Made by a program: the position numbers and the translations under genes. The notes beneath the pieces are model-generated. The model saw only the letters and a program-made list of their open reading frames with translations. It was not told the DNA's origin and ran no database searches. From NCBI GenBank assembly GCA_013619035.1, contig JABXKX010000474.1:1-8902 (forward strand): 8,902 bases of DNA, in the 5' to 3' direction. The first letter of the stretch is position 1; each line of letters opens with the position of its first letter. Positions 1-6,463 of this stretch are shown here, one piece after another. This DNA comes from Peptostreptococcaceae bacterium (GTDB taxonomy: Bacteria; Bacillota_A; Clostridia; Peptostreptococcales; Acidaminobacteraceae).

Positions 1-33
1 CGTAGTACCTGAAAACTCCTTCAAACTTAGTCT

Positions 34-119
34 TGGTGCGGATGGCGGGATTTGAACCCGCACGCCCGTTAGAGCACTACCCCCTCAAGGTAGCGTGTCT
101 GCCGTTCCACCACATCCGC
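34..119 (-). tRNA. tRNA-Leu (anticodon GAG), CCA encoded
   Basis: Read on the minus strand, the sequence folds as a class II (long variable arm) tRNA. The acceptor stem GCGGATG pairs with CATCCGC, followed by discriminator A and a genomically encoded CCA. The T arm is GCGGG-TTCAAAT-CCCGC. The anticodon stem CTACC/GGTAG encloses the loop TTGAGGG, giving anticodon GAG, which reads the leucine codons CUC and CUU. The long variable arm and the A discriminator both fit tRNA-Leu. A strong sigma-A-type promoter lies just upstream. The 33 bases beyond the CCA to the window edge show no clear terminator or second tRNA, so the transcript may continue off the window. Confidence 0.97.
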
Positions 120-136
120 ATAAAAAGTACTTTTAT

Positions 137-165
137 ATTATAAGTTTTTTATGTGATAAAGTCAA
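137..165 (-). promoter_or_regulatory. Sigma-A-type promoter of the tRNA-Leu gene
   Basis: On the minus strand a -35 box TTGACT (160-165) and a perfect -10 box TATAAT (137-142) are separated by exactly 17 bases. Transcription would start around position 130, about 11 bases before the mature tRNA 5' end at 119. It lies between the terminator of the isomerase gene and the tRNA, so the tRNA appears to be an independent unit. Confidence 0.88.
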
Positions 166-187
166 TGGATTCTGAGATAGAATCTAA

Positions 188-213
188 AGAAAAAGCTTGG
201 ATTGCTCCAAGCT
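188..213 (-). terminator. Rho-independent terminator after the isomerase gene
   Basis: On the minus strand a 7-bp stem AGCTTGG/CCAAGCT (207-213 with 194-200) with a 6-base loop is followed by TTTTTC and more T. The left arm overlaps the stop codon of the isomerase gene (TAG at 212-214). It separates the isomerase transcript from the downstream tRNA-Leu gene. Confidence 0.85.
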
Positions 214-1141
214 ATTGTACACTAATTGTTTCTGGTGCAGTTAATTCATAACCATTCAGTTCAACTGAAATAGTTTTGATCACAACATCTTCTACCGGTC
301 GATCATTTTCGCCAGTTTCAACTATTGCTAATGCATCTACGACATCCATACCTTCTACAACATATCCAAATGATGAATACTGTCCATCTAAGAATGAACT
401 GTCCCCATGAGTAATGAAGAATTGAGACCCCGCTGAGTTAGGTGCTTGCGTCTTAGCCATAGAAATAATGCCTTTTGTATGACTTAAGTAAGTTACCATT
501 AATTCATCAATTACAAAAAACTCATCTTTAAGAGTATATCCAGGTCCACCAGCACCGGTACCTTCAGGATCTCCACCTTGAATCATAAAGTCCTTGATGA
601 TTCTATGGAAAGTAAGACCATCATAATAACCTTCATTTGCTAAAGTAATAAAGCTATTAATTGTGTTTGGAGCCACTTCTGGAACCATCTTTAAAACAAT
701 TTTTTGATCATCTGAAAGTGTGATTGTTACAACAGGTCTATTGGTATCATCTAATTGAGTCACATCAATTGGATTGAATTCATAATCAGGTTGAGCATCT
801 GCTTCTTCAGTTGTTTCAGTTGTTTCTTCTGTTGCTTCGTTTGTTGTTTCATTTGTCTTTTCGTTTGTCGCTTCGTTTGTTGCTTCATTTGTTGTTTCGT
901 TTGTTGTTTCATTTGTTGTTTCATTTGTTGTTTCGTTTGTTGTTTCGTTTGTTGCTTCGTTTGTCGCTTCGTTTGTTGTTTCGTTTGTTGTTTCATTTGT
1001 CGCTTCGTTTGTTACTTCATTTGTTGCTTCGTTTGTCTGATTGTTAGCTGTTTCATTTGTAGTATTATCTGCGTTTGAATCACAGCTAATCATTGTAAAT
1101 GCCAATACGACAATTAACATAAGTGTTAAAATTCTTTTCAT
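212..1141 (-). CDS. Cyclophilin-type peptidyl-prolyl isomerase lipoprotein with Thr-Asn-Glu repeat stalk
   Basis: Predicted extracytoplasmic peptidyl-prolyl cis-trans isomerase of 309 residues, probably anchored to the outer face of the membrane and helping exported proteins fold. Residues 1-19 are a lipoprotein signal peptide ending in MIS before Cys20, the likely lipidation site. Residues 36-103 are 17 tandem TNEX tetrapeptides, with X mostly Thr or Ala, followed by a Thr/Glu-rich stretch to about 115; this looks like a flexible, acidic spacer. The cyclophilin domain fills about 135-305: the active-site segment is FHRIIKDFMIQGGDPEGTG (from 178, catalytic Arg180), followed by SMAKT (227-231), SAGSQFFIT (236-244) and LDGQYSSFG (251-259). 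The position matching the cyclosporin-binding Trp of eukaryotic cyclophilins appears to be Phe250, as is usual in bacterial members. The start is supported by GGAGG 6 bases before the ATG. A terminator overlaps the stop. Function is assigned by family; clients are unknown. Confidence 0.93.
   Translation of the reverse strand: MKRILTLMLIVVLAFTMISCDSNADNTTNETANNQTNEATNEVTNEATNETTNETTNEATNEATNETTNETTNETTNETTNETTNEATNEATNEKTNETTNEATEETTETTEEADAQPDYEFNPIDVTQLDDTNRPVVTITLSDDQKIVLKMVPEVAPNTINSFITLANEGYYDGLTFHRIIKDFMIQGGDPEGTGAGGPGYTLKDEFFVIDELMVTYLSHTKGIISMAKTQAPNSAGSQFFITHGDSSFLDGQYSSFGYVVEGMDVVDALAIVETGENDRPVEDVVIKTISVELNGYELTAPETISVQ
833..1036 (-). repeat. 12-bp-period minisatellite encoding 17 TNEX units
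   Basis: There are exactly 17 consecutive 12-base units, each coding Thr-Asn-Glu-X. The typical minus-strand unit is ACAAACGAAACA. Variation is mainly AAC versus AAT for Asn and ACA versus GCA or GCG for the fourth residue; single units carry Val or Lys. Because the period is a multiple of three, gain or loss of units keeps the reading frame and changes only the length of the spacer between the lipid anchor and the catalytic domain. The same periodicity keeps other frames open on both strands, giving spurious low-complexity ORFs. Confidence 0.97.
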
Positions 1142-1170
1142 TTAATGCCTCCATTTATTTTAGTCACTTC

Positions 1171-1199
1171 AGTATATCTAACTCAATTCATGAAGTAAA
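1171..1199 (-). promoter_or_regulatory. Probable promoter of the isomerase gene
   Basis: On the minus strand TTTACT (1194-1199) and TATACT (1171-1176) are spaced by 17 bases, giving an expected start near 1164 and a short leader before the GGAGG site at 1148-1152. The -35 box matches the consensus at only four of six positions. No terminator is visible between the broken dehydrogenase gene and this gene, so read-through is also possible. Confidence 0.5.
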
Positions 1200-1214
1200 T
1201 TATATGTTCATTTT

Positions 1215-2131
1215 TTAATAGCCTTTTAAGATATTAACGATATTTAATAAAGGCTTGTTTTCCTTATATTGCATCAGATTATCATAAATCATATTAAATC
1301 GTCTTTCGTTTCTCATTTCTGATATCCAAGAATTATGACATGTAATAATCACATTATCAAGTTCCCATAAAGGATGCTCTTTTGGTAAAGGTTCTTGATA
1401 GAATACATCTAAAGCAGCGCCCCTAATTCTCTTTTCTTTCAGAGCTTCTGTTAAATAAGGTTCATCAATGACTTCACCTCTTGCTATATTTATAAGTACA
1501 CAACTTGCTTTTAAAGAGTCAATAACCTCTTTGCCCACAATGCCTCTTGTTTTTTCTGTAAGCGGCAATGCGACAACAACAGCATCTGCTTCACAGATAT
1601 ATTCTTCTGCTTCACTGAGTGGATAACAGTTATCAAAATATTCTTCCTCATGTCCACTGGTATTTAATCCTATAATATTCATATCGAAACCAGATAGTCT
1701 CTTTGCGGCTTCTTTTGATATTGTACCTGTACCAAAGAAAACAACTTTCTTTTGATACAATTCCAATAGTGTTGTATCCATCTGCCATGTTTTATTGTCC
1801 TGATTTTTATAAAGTGCTTTTGAGTGTTTAAACAGTTCTAATAACTTCATAACTATCCATTCGCCCATCGGAATCGAATACCCACCTCTGTTATTACAAA
1901 TAATGATATTAAGTTCTTCAATTATCTCAGTTGGCACCTGATCAAATCCAATGCTTGATAATCATATAAGTTAATCTTTTCAAAAGGTTTGTAACAAACC
2001 AAAACTTCTACGTCTGATACATCTTTATAATTATCTATATCTCTTTCATCATGAAAAACGGCATTGATGCCTTGTGCTCTTAGACGCTCCATATTCTCAT
2101 TGCCATAATCATATGTAAATAAAACTTTCAT
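1215..2131 (-). pseudogene. D-2-hydroxyacid dehydrogenase, broken by an internal frameshifting deletion
   Basis: Two overlapping minus-strand frames together make one NAD-dependent D-isomer-specific 2-hydroxyacid dehydrogenase. The 5' part starts at ATG 2131 with AAGGAG, which overlaps the stop of the DUF554 gene, and gives 69 residues to a TAA at 1922. It holds the first strands of the substrate domain. The second frame is open from 1961 to the stop at 1215. It starts with LSSIGFDQVPTE, a conserved segment of this family, then GGYSIP, the nucleotide-binding GTGTIS, INIARGEVID with the catalytic Arg, DVFYQEPLP with the catalytic Glu, and CHNSW with the catalytic His, so its catalytic residues are intact. 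The family normally has roughly ten more residues between the two parts, so bases are missing and a simple one-base indel does not explain the break. A GTG at 1937 could start a 240-residue fragment, but that would lack the N-terminal substrate lobe and has no good ribosome site. Probably a recent pseudogene; an assembly error is the alternative. Confidence 0.82.
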
Positions 2132-2140
2132 AACAACTCC

Positions 2141-2818
2141 TTATCCAATAAATATAAAATAGATAACTGGTATAAACACGGCTGGTAACATGTTACCAAC
2201 TCGAATTTTAGTAATCTTTAAGGTATTTAAGCCAATGGTCATAATGAGTAATCCACCAACTGCTGATAACTCGTTAATAGCTTGTAAAGTTAGAATATCT
2301 GATGCTTGACTTGCTAATAAAGTTATTGAACCTTGATAAAGAAAAACACTCACTGCTGAAAATGCAACACCTATTCCAAACGTACTGGCAAATACAATTG
2401 AAAATACACCATCCAGTATTGATTTTGCAAATAAAGTTGTATGATCATTCTTGATACCACTTTCAATGGATCCTAAAATAGCCATTGAACCAACACAGAA
2501 TATCAAAGTTGCCATTACAAAACCTTCTGCAAGGTTATGTCCCTCTTTAGCAAACTTTTTTTGTAACAAGATACCAAGTTTATTCAATCTATTCTCAATA
2601 TTTATAAATTCACCAATCAAACTACCAATAGCCATACTGATGATCAACAACAGTATATTTTCTGTTTTAATGGCACTTAGAAGTCCAACTAAAATAACAG
2701 ATAAAGATATGGCTTGTGTAATGATTTCATTGTATCTTTCGCTAAAATTGCTACCAAATACTGCTCCTATACCACCACCTATTATGATGGCTACTGCATT
2801 TACAATTGTTCCTAACAT
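2141..2818 (-). CDS. DUF554 family integral membrane protein (YqgA-like)
   Basis: A 225-residue polytopic membrane protein of the DUF554 family, whose biochemical role is unknown; transport is only a guess. Hydrophobic segments lie near 3-22, 33-50, 54-73, 98-116, 137-163, 183-200 and 207-224. Recognisable family features are the N-terminal MLGTIVNAVAIIIGGGIG, GSLIGE (65-70), the signature FCVGSMAILGSIESG (107-121), KSILDGVFS (132-140), YQGS (161-164), and AVGGLLIMTIGLN followed by IRVGNMLPA near the C terminus. The start at 2818 is preferred because GGAGGGG sits 5 bases upstream and the protein then begins as family members do; a start 78 bases further upstream would lie ahead of the likely promoter. 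The broken dehydrogenase gene follows after 9 bases, with its ribosome site overlapping this stop codon, so the two form a transcription unit. Confidence 0.92.
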   Translation of the reverse strand: MLGTIVNAVAIIIGGGIGAVFGSNFSERYNEIITQAISLSVILVGLLSAIKTENILLLIISMAIGSLIGEFINIENRLNKLGILLQKKFAKEGHNLAEGFVMATLIFCVGSMAILGSIESGIKNDHTTLFAKSILDGVFSIVFASTFGIGVAFSAVSVFLYQGSITLLASQASDILTLQAINELSAVGGLLIMTIGLNTLKITKIRVGNMLPAVFIPVIYFIFIG

Positions 2819-2839
2819 ATATTCCCCTCCGTTTATGGT

Positions 2840-2848
2840 ATTATAGCA
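2840..2848 (-). promoter_or_regulatory. Extended -10 promoter for the DUF554-dehydrogenase unit
   Basis: On the minus strand TGC immediately precedes a perfect TATAAT (2840-2845), an extended -10 element. The sequence 17 bases further upstream, GTGTTA, is a poor -35 box, which extended -10 promoters tolerate. Transcription would start near 2833, shortly before the GGAGGGG ribosome site. Confidence 0.6.
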
Positions 2849-2916
2849 TATATCAAATACAATAACACTGTCATTTTCAGAGATGTTTTGGTACACTAAA
2901 TATATAGGAAGTGGCT

Positions 2917-3039
2917 ATGAAATTAAATGTAATAAAGGAAGATTGCCCATGTACTAATGATTGTATCCGACATGGCGATTGCACCGCTTGTAAAGCACAT
3001 CATGAAGGTAAAGACTATCCATCTGCCTGTGAAAGATAA
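2917..3039 (+). CDS. Small Cys-rich protein (40 aa), putative metal-binding
   Basis: A 40-residue ORF with six cysteines (10, 12, 16, 22, 25, 38) and three histidines (19, 28, 29). The core pattern is CPCTNDC-x2-HGDC-x2-C-x2-HH followed by C near the end. It resembles small Cys-rich proteins I recall from many Clostridia that share a C-x2-RHG-x-C-x2-C pattern and lack a known function; binding of zinc or another metal is inferred from the Cys/His spacing. The ATG is preceded by AGGAAG at a suitable distance, and a hairpin terminator follows directly after the stop. It is the only plus-strand gene here, divergent from DUF554 and convergent with coaE. There is no clear sigma-A promoter in the 98-base gap, only weak TACACT-like candidates around 2892. 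Codon use and the Cys pattern favour a real gene despite its length. Confidence 0.8.
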   Translation: MKLNVIKEDCPCTNDCIRHGDCTACKAHHEGKDYPSACER

Positions 3040-3063
3040 AATCACCCCTAGAGGTGATTTTTT
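3038..3063. terminator. Bidirectional terminator between the Cys-rich ORF and coaE
   Basis: The 9-bp stem AAAATCACC (3038-3046) pairs with GGTGATTTT (3053-3061) around the loop CCTAGA. It is followed by T on the plus strand and by TTTTATCTTTC on the minus strand, so it can stop both convergent transcripts. The coaE stop codon (TAG at 3048-3050) is inside the loop, and the stop codon of the Cys-rich ORF overlaps the stem's outer base. Confidence 0.85.
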
Positions 3064-3644
3064 AATACTTTATCAACTTGTTCTAAGAGCGCTTCAACTG
3101 TAGAATTGTTATCTAAAATAACATCTGAGAGCGTCTCTTTTTCTGTTAATGGCATTTGTTTAGAGATAATAGATTTTGCTGATTCAAGCGTCATATTATC
3201 TCTATTTATTAGTCGTTCAATCTGCTTTGTAACAGAAGTTGAAACCAACCACAATTCATCTACCATGTACTTTAAATTATTTTCTAATAATAATGGGGCA
3301 TCAAAGATAATAATCGGTTCATTATTATCCTTTAACACCTGTATTTGTTTCAGTATTTCATCATGTATAATTGGATGTAAAATACGATTAAGTTTCAGCC
3401 TTTTTTCTTCATCGTTAAAAATCAAATCGCGTAAAACTTTTCTATTAAGATGATTCTCTTCTAGAATACCTTTCCCAAAAGTGTCAACGATGGCCTGTAA
3501 TCCTTTCGATCCAGGCATCACAACTTCTCTAGATACAATATCCGCATCTACAATAGGTATTGATTTTGACTTTAGATAATTCGAAACGGTACTCTTTCCT
3601 GAAGCAATACCACCTGTTAATCCAATCACTTTACTTTGTTTCAT
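3048..3644 (-). CDS. coaE: Dephospho-CoA kinase
   Basis: Catalyses the last step of coenzyme A synthesis, ATP-dependent phosphorylation of the 3'-hydroxyl of dephospho-CoA, in the cytoplasm. The 198 residues are the usual family length. The P-loop GLTGGIASGKST lies at residues 8-19. IVDAD (31-35) carries the family's acidic residues in the substrate site, LHPIIHDEI the conserved His-Pro segment, and FDAPLLLEN the conserved strand following it. The ATG at 3644 lies 14 bases inside the end of polA, with AGGGAAG upstream inside polA, so expression is probably translationally coupled to polA. Many Firmicutes place a formamidopyrimidine-DNA glycosylase gene between polA and coaE; here it is absent. 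Transcription ends at the hairpin around the stop codon. Confidence 0.97.
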   Translation of the reverse strand: MKQSKVIGLTGGIASGKSTVSNYLKSKSIPIVDADIVSREVVMPGSKGLQAIVDTFGKGILEENHLNRKVLRDLIFNDEEKRLKLNRILHPIIHDEILKQIQVLKDNNEPIIIFDAPLLLENNLKYMVDELWLVSTSVTKQIERLINRDNMTLESAKSIISKQMPLTEKETLSDVILDNNSTVEALLEQVDKVLKNHL

Positions 3645-6288
3645 ACCAATTCTTCCCTACATTCATATCTACATTTAATGGCACCAACATCTCAATGGCA
3701 TTTTCCATTGTATCCTTAAGTAATACTTTGATCTCATCTAATTCATCTTCATGTGCTTCAATCAACAGCTCATCGTGTACTTGAAGGATTAGCTTTGACT
3801 TGAAATTACCTTTCTTAAGGCTCTGATACACTTTAATCATTGCAATTTTAATGATATCTGCTGCACTGCCTTGAATTGGTGTATTCATTGCTGTTCTTTC
3901 ACCAAAAGATCTCAGATTAAAGTTAGAACTATTGATTTCAGGAATGATTCTTTTTCGATTAAACATCGTTGTTACATAACCCGTTTCTTTACATTTCTGA
4001 ACTTGTTCGTCCATATAAGCTTTTACTGAACCATAGTGATTGAAGTAATTTGTGATATACTCTTTGGCTTCTTTTCTTGAGATTTTTAGATTCTCTGACA
4101 GACCAAAGTCGCTCATACCATAAACAATTCCAAAGTTAACTTCTTTTGCACGACTTCTTTGAAGTCTAGTCACTTCATCTATCTCTACATGAAAAACAGA
4201 AGCAGCAGTCAGTGCATGTACATCCACATTATGTTTAAAGGCATGAATCAACGTTTCATCTTTTGACATATGTGCTAATACGCGAAGTTCAATTTGACTA
4301 TAATCGGCATCCACAAAATTATGATTATCCCTTGCTACAAATATCTTTCTAATCAATCTACCTTCTTCAAGTTTCATTGGAATATTTTGCATATTAGGAT
4401 CTGTTGAACTCAATCTACCAGTAACTGCAACAGTTTGATTAAAACTTGAATGAATTCTACCCGATACAGGGTTAATCACAGCTTTTAAGCCATCAATATA
4501 AGTAGATTTTAACTTTGCATAAGTTCTATAATCTATGATTTTTTCAATGATTACATGTTCTAATCTAAGTTTCATTAAAATATCATGACTAGTTGAATAA
4601 CCTGTTTTAGTTTTCTTACCCACTGGTAATTCCAACTTCTCAAATAAAATGACGCCCAGTTGTTTCGGTGAATTGATATTAAATTCTTCTCCTGCTAAGT
4701 CATAGATAACCGTTTTTAAGTCTTCTACTTTTTTTGTTAATACAGTATCCATTTCGTCTAAAGCATTTTCATCAACTGCCATCCCTTGGAATTCTAAATC
4801 AGCTAAAACTTCCACTAGTGGTAATTCCACATCATAATACAGTGATGTTAGATTGTGATCCTCTAAAGTAGTCTCATAAATTTCTTTTAATGTTTTAATA
4901 CCAAAACATTGTTTACAAGCAAATTCAGCCACTTCTTCAACAGGCATTTCAGCAAATAACTTCGCTTTTTTCCCTTTACCTAAAAACTCTTCTGAGCTTA
5001 AGATGGACTGTGTATTCTCCTTGATTAAGAGTTCAGATACTTCATAAGTTTTAATACTTGGGCTGATTAAATACGCTGCTATAAATGTATCAAACTCAAA
5101 GCCTTCTGGATGAATACCATATCTGAATAATTTTAAGTATTCTTGCTTTAATTCATGTCCTGATTTCTTAATCTTTTCATCTTCAAATATACCTTTGAAA
5201 GACATAATAGTCTCTTCATTGGCTATTATATAATAATATTTATTTTTAACATAAAGACTCATACCAATAATCTCATCTGTTAAGATATTTTCTTTGTCAT
5301 TGATTAAACTAAAAGAAAAGTCTTTTACACTTTTAATAATGGCACGAAGATCTCTACAGCCTTCATCTGAATTAACGATAATAGGTTCGATGATTTCTTC
5401 AATTCTATCATCATGAGTTGTTTCTAAACTCTGTGTTTTATATCTAGACAAAAGTCTCGTAAACTCATATCTTGTAAGCACATCAATAATGGCTTCAATA
5501 TCACCACCATTCATTAGAAGTGAGTCATCTTCAAAGTCTAAAGGCACATTAATCATAATCGTCGCTAACTTCTTTGAAAGAAGCGCTTGTTGTTCATGTT
5601 CTTTAATAAGATTTTGCCATCTTTTATTTTTAACTTCATCCGCATGCATAATCACACCTTCAACTGAACCAAACTGAACCAATAGTTTAGTCGCAGTTTT
5701 TGGACCAAATCCAGGGATTCCAGGAATATTATCAGAACTATCACCTGCAAGACCTTTAAAATCAATGACTTTAATAGGTTCAACACCAAATTCTTCTAAA
5801 ATCATTTCTTCTGTATACGGTAAAAATTGTCCTTTTTTTGCATACAGAATCTGAATATGCTCATCCGTTAATTGAAGTGCATCTTTATCTCCAGTTACAA
5901 CCTTTACATTGATCTTTTTAGAACCAAAGTGTTTTGCTACTGTACCGATTAAATCATCCGCTTCATAACCTTGAATCTCCATTCTATGGATACCTAAAGC
6001 ATCTAATACTTCCTTTACGATAGGCATTTGCATTCTAAGTTCATCTTGCATACCCGTTCTAGTACCTTTATAAGCTTCAAATTGTTTGTGTCTAAACGTA
6101 GGACCTCGCATATCAAATGCCACACTCATATGTGTTGGCTCATATTCATCAATTAATCTATTCATCATATTTAAGAACCCTAATACTGCATTGGTATGAA
6201 TACCATCTTTTGTTGTAAGAGGTGGAATACCATAAAATGCTCGGTTCATCAAACTGTTTCCATCAATGATCATTACTAAATTATTCAT
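3631..6288 (-). CDS. polA: DNA polymerase I (5' nuclease and polymerase; proofreading site degenerate)
   Basis: Replication and repair polymerase that removes RNA primers and fills gaps; 885 residues. The 5' nuclease domain (about 1-290) shows IIDGNS (7-12), YKGTR (73-77), GYEADDLIGT (107-116), VTGDKDALQL (131-140) and the helix-hairpin-helix segment GLAGDSSDNIPGIPGFGPKTA (from 179). The middle domain (about 300-470) keeps the exonuclease fold, but FSFSLIN (324-330) replaces the FxFDTE motif, so both metal ligands are gone and 3'-5' proofreading should be absent, as in Bacillus enzymes. The polymerase domain holds motif A DADYSQIELR (660-669, catalytic Asp662), motif B from Arg711 with Lys715, Phe719 and Tyr723, and motif C QVHDE (836-840, catalytic Asp839). 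Phe719 matches the residue that disfavours dideoxynucleotides. AAGGAG lies 6 bases before the ATG. First gene of a unit with coaE, from the promoter at 6314-6342. Confidence 0.98.
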   Translation of the reverse strand: MNNLVMIIDGNSLMNRAFYGIPPLTTKDGIHTNAVLGFLNMMNRLIDEYEPTHMSVAFDMRGPTFRHKQFEAYKGTRTGMQDELRMQMPIVKEVLDALGIHRMEIQGYEADDLIGTVAKHFGSKKINVKVVTGDKDALQLTDEHIQILYAKKGQFLPYTEEMILEEFGVEPIKVIDFKGLAGDSSDNIPGIPGFGPKTATKLLVQFGSVEGVIMHADEVKNKRWQNLIKEHEQQALLSKKLATIMINVPLDFEDDSLLMNGGDIEAIIDVLTRYEFTRLLSRYKTQSLETTHDDRIEEIIEPIIVNSDEGCRDLRAIIKSVKDFSFSLINDKENILTDEIIGMSLYVKNKYYYIIANEETIMSFKGIFEDEKIKKSGHELKQEYLKLFRYGIHPEGFEFDTFIAAYLISPSIKTYEVSELLIKENTQSILSSEEFLGKGKKAKLFAEMPVEEVAEFACKQCFGIKTLKEIYETTLEDHNLTSLYYDVELPLVEVLADLEFQGMAVDENALDEMDTVLTKKVEDLKTVIYDLAGEEFNINSPKQLGVILFEKLELPVGKKTKTGYSTSHDILMKLRLEHVIIEKIIDYRTYAKLKSTYIDGLKAVINPVSGRIHSSFNQTVAVTGRLSSTDPNMQNIPMKLEEGRLIRKIFVARDNHNFVDADYSQIELRVLAHMSKDETLIHAFKHNVDVHALTAASVFHVEIDEVTRLQRSRAKEVNFGIVYGMSDFGLSENLKISRKEAKEYITNYFNHYGSVKAYMDEQVQKCKETGYVTTMFNRKRIIPEINSSNFNLRSFGERTAMNTPIQGSAADIIKIAMIKVYQSLKKGNFKSKLILQVHDELLIEAHEDELDEIKVLLKDTMENAIEMLVPLNVDMNVGKNWYETK

Positions 6289-6313
6289 AAAATCTCCTTT
6301 TTATACTATCTAC

Positions 6314-6342
6314 ATTCTACACGAAATTAACAGGTGTATCAA
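6314..6342 (-). promoter_or_regulatory. Sigma-A-type promoter of polA-coaE
   Basis: On the minus strand TTGATA (6337-6342) and TAGAAT (6314-6319) are separated by 17 bases; each matches the consensus at five of six positions. The start would be near 6307, leaving a leader of about 20 bases with AAGGAG. It lies downstream of the terminator of the sigma-factor operon, making polA-coaE a separate unit. Confidence 0.8.
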
Positions 6343-6431
6343 GAAACATATAATTGACTCTTTCATATCCAAAAGCTAGATATAATAGTTACTCCAAGTG
6401 TTTTATCATTTGTTAATTAATGCAAAAAATA

Positions 6432-6460
6432 GCAATAAAAAATGGCGATTTCTCGCCATT
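6432..6460 (-). terminator. Rho-independent terminator of the sigma-factor operon
   Basis: On the minus strand AATGGCGA and TCGCCATT (6441-6460) form a perfect 8-bp stem with a 4-base loop, followed by TTTTTATTG. It begins 3 bases after the stop of the SIMPL gene. On the plus strand the hairpin is not followed by a T-run, so it acts mainly on the minus-strand operon. Confidence 0.88.
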
Positions 6461-6463
6461 AAT

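Noticed and set aside
1..33. Possible second tRNA or gene start beyond the tRNA-Leu
   Set aside because: GAAGGAG is visible on the minus strand, but too little sequence remains to support a gene or a tRNA fold.
755..1078. Open frames on the plus strand (and a second minus-strand frame) rich in Phe/Cys/Val, Leu/Arg or Gln/Lys across the repeat region
   Set aside because: They exist only because the 12-bp repeat keeps every frame open; composition is low-complexity, and the cyclophilin frame fully explains the region.
1215..1937. A separate, intact 240-residue dehydrogenase starting at GTG 1937
   Set aside because: It would lack the first third of the substrate domain, the conserved segment LSSIGFDQ lies upstream of the GTG in the same frame, and the missing N-terminal part is found in the adjacent frame; a broken gene is the simpler reading.
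2451..2846. 131-codon open frame on the plus strand opposite DUF554
   Set aside because: It is antisense to a clear membrane-protein gene, matches no family I recognise, and lacks a ribosome site.
3106..3784. Two plus-strand open frames opposite coaE and the end of polA
   Set aside because: Both are shadows of well-supported genes with intact motifs; Ser/Ile-rich composition is typical of antisense frames.
5489..5677. 62-codon plus-strand frame opposite polA
   Set aside because: Antisense to the conserved 5' nuclease part of polA with no supporting signals.
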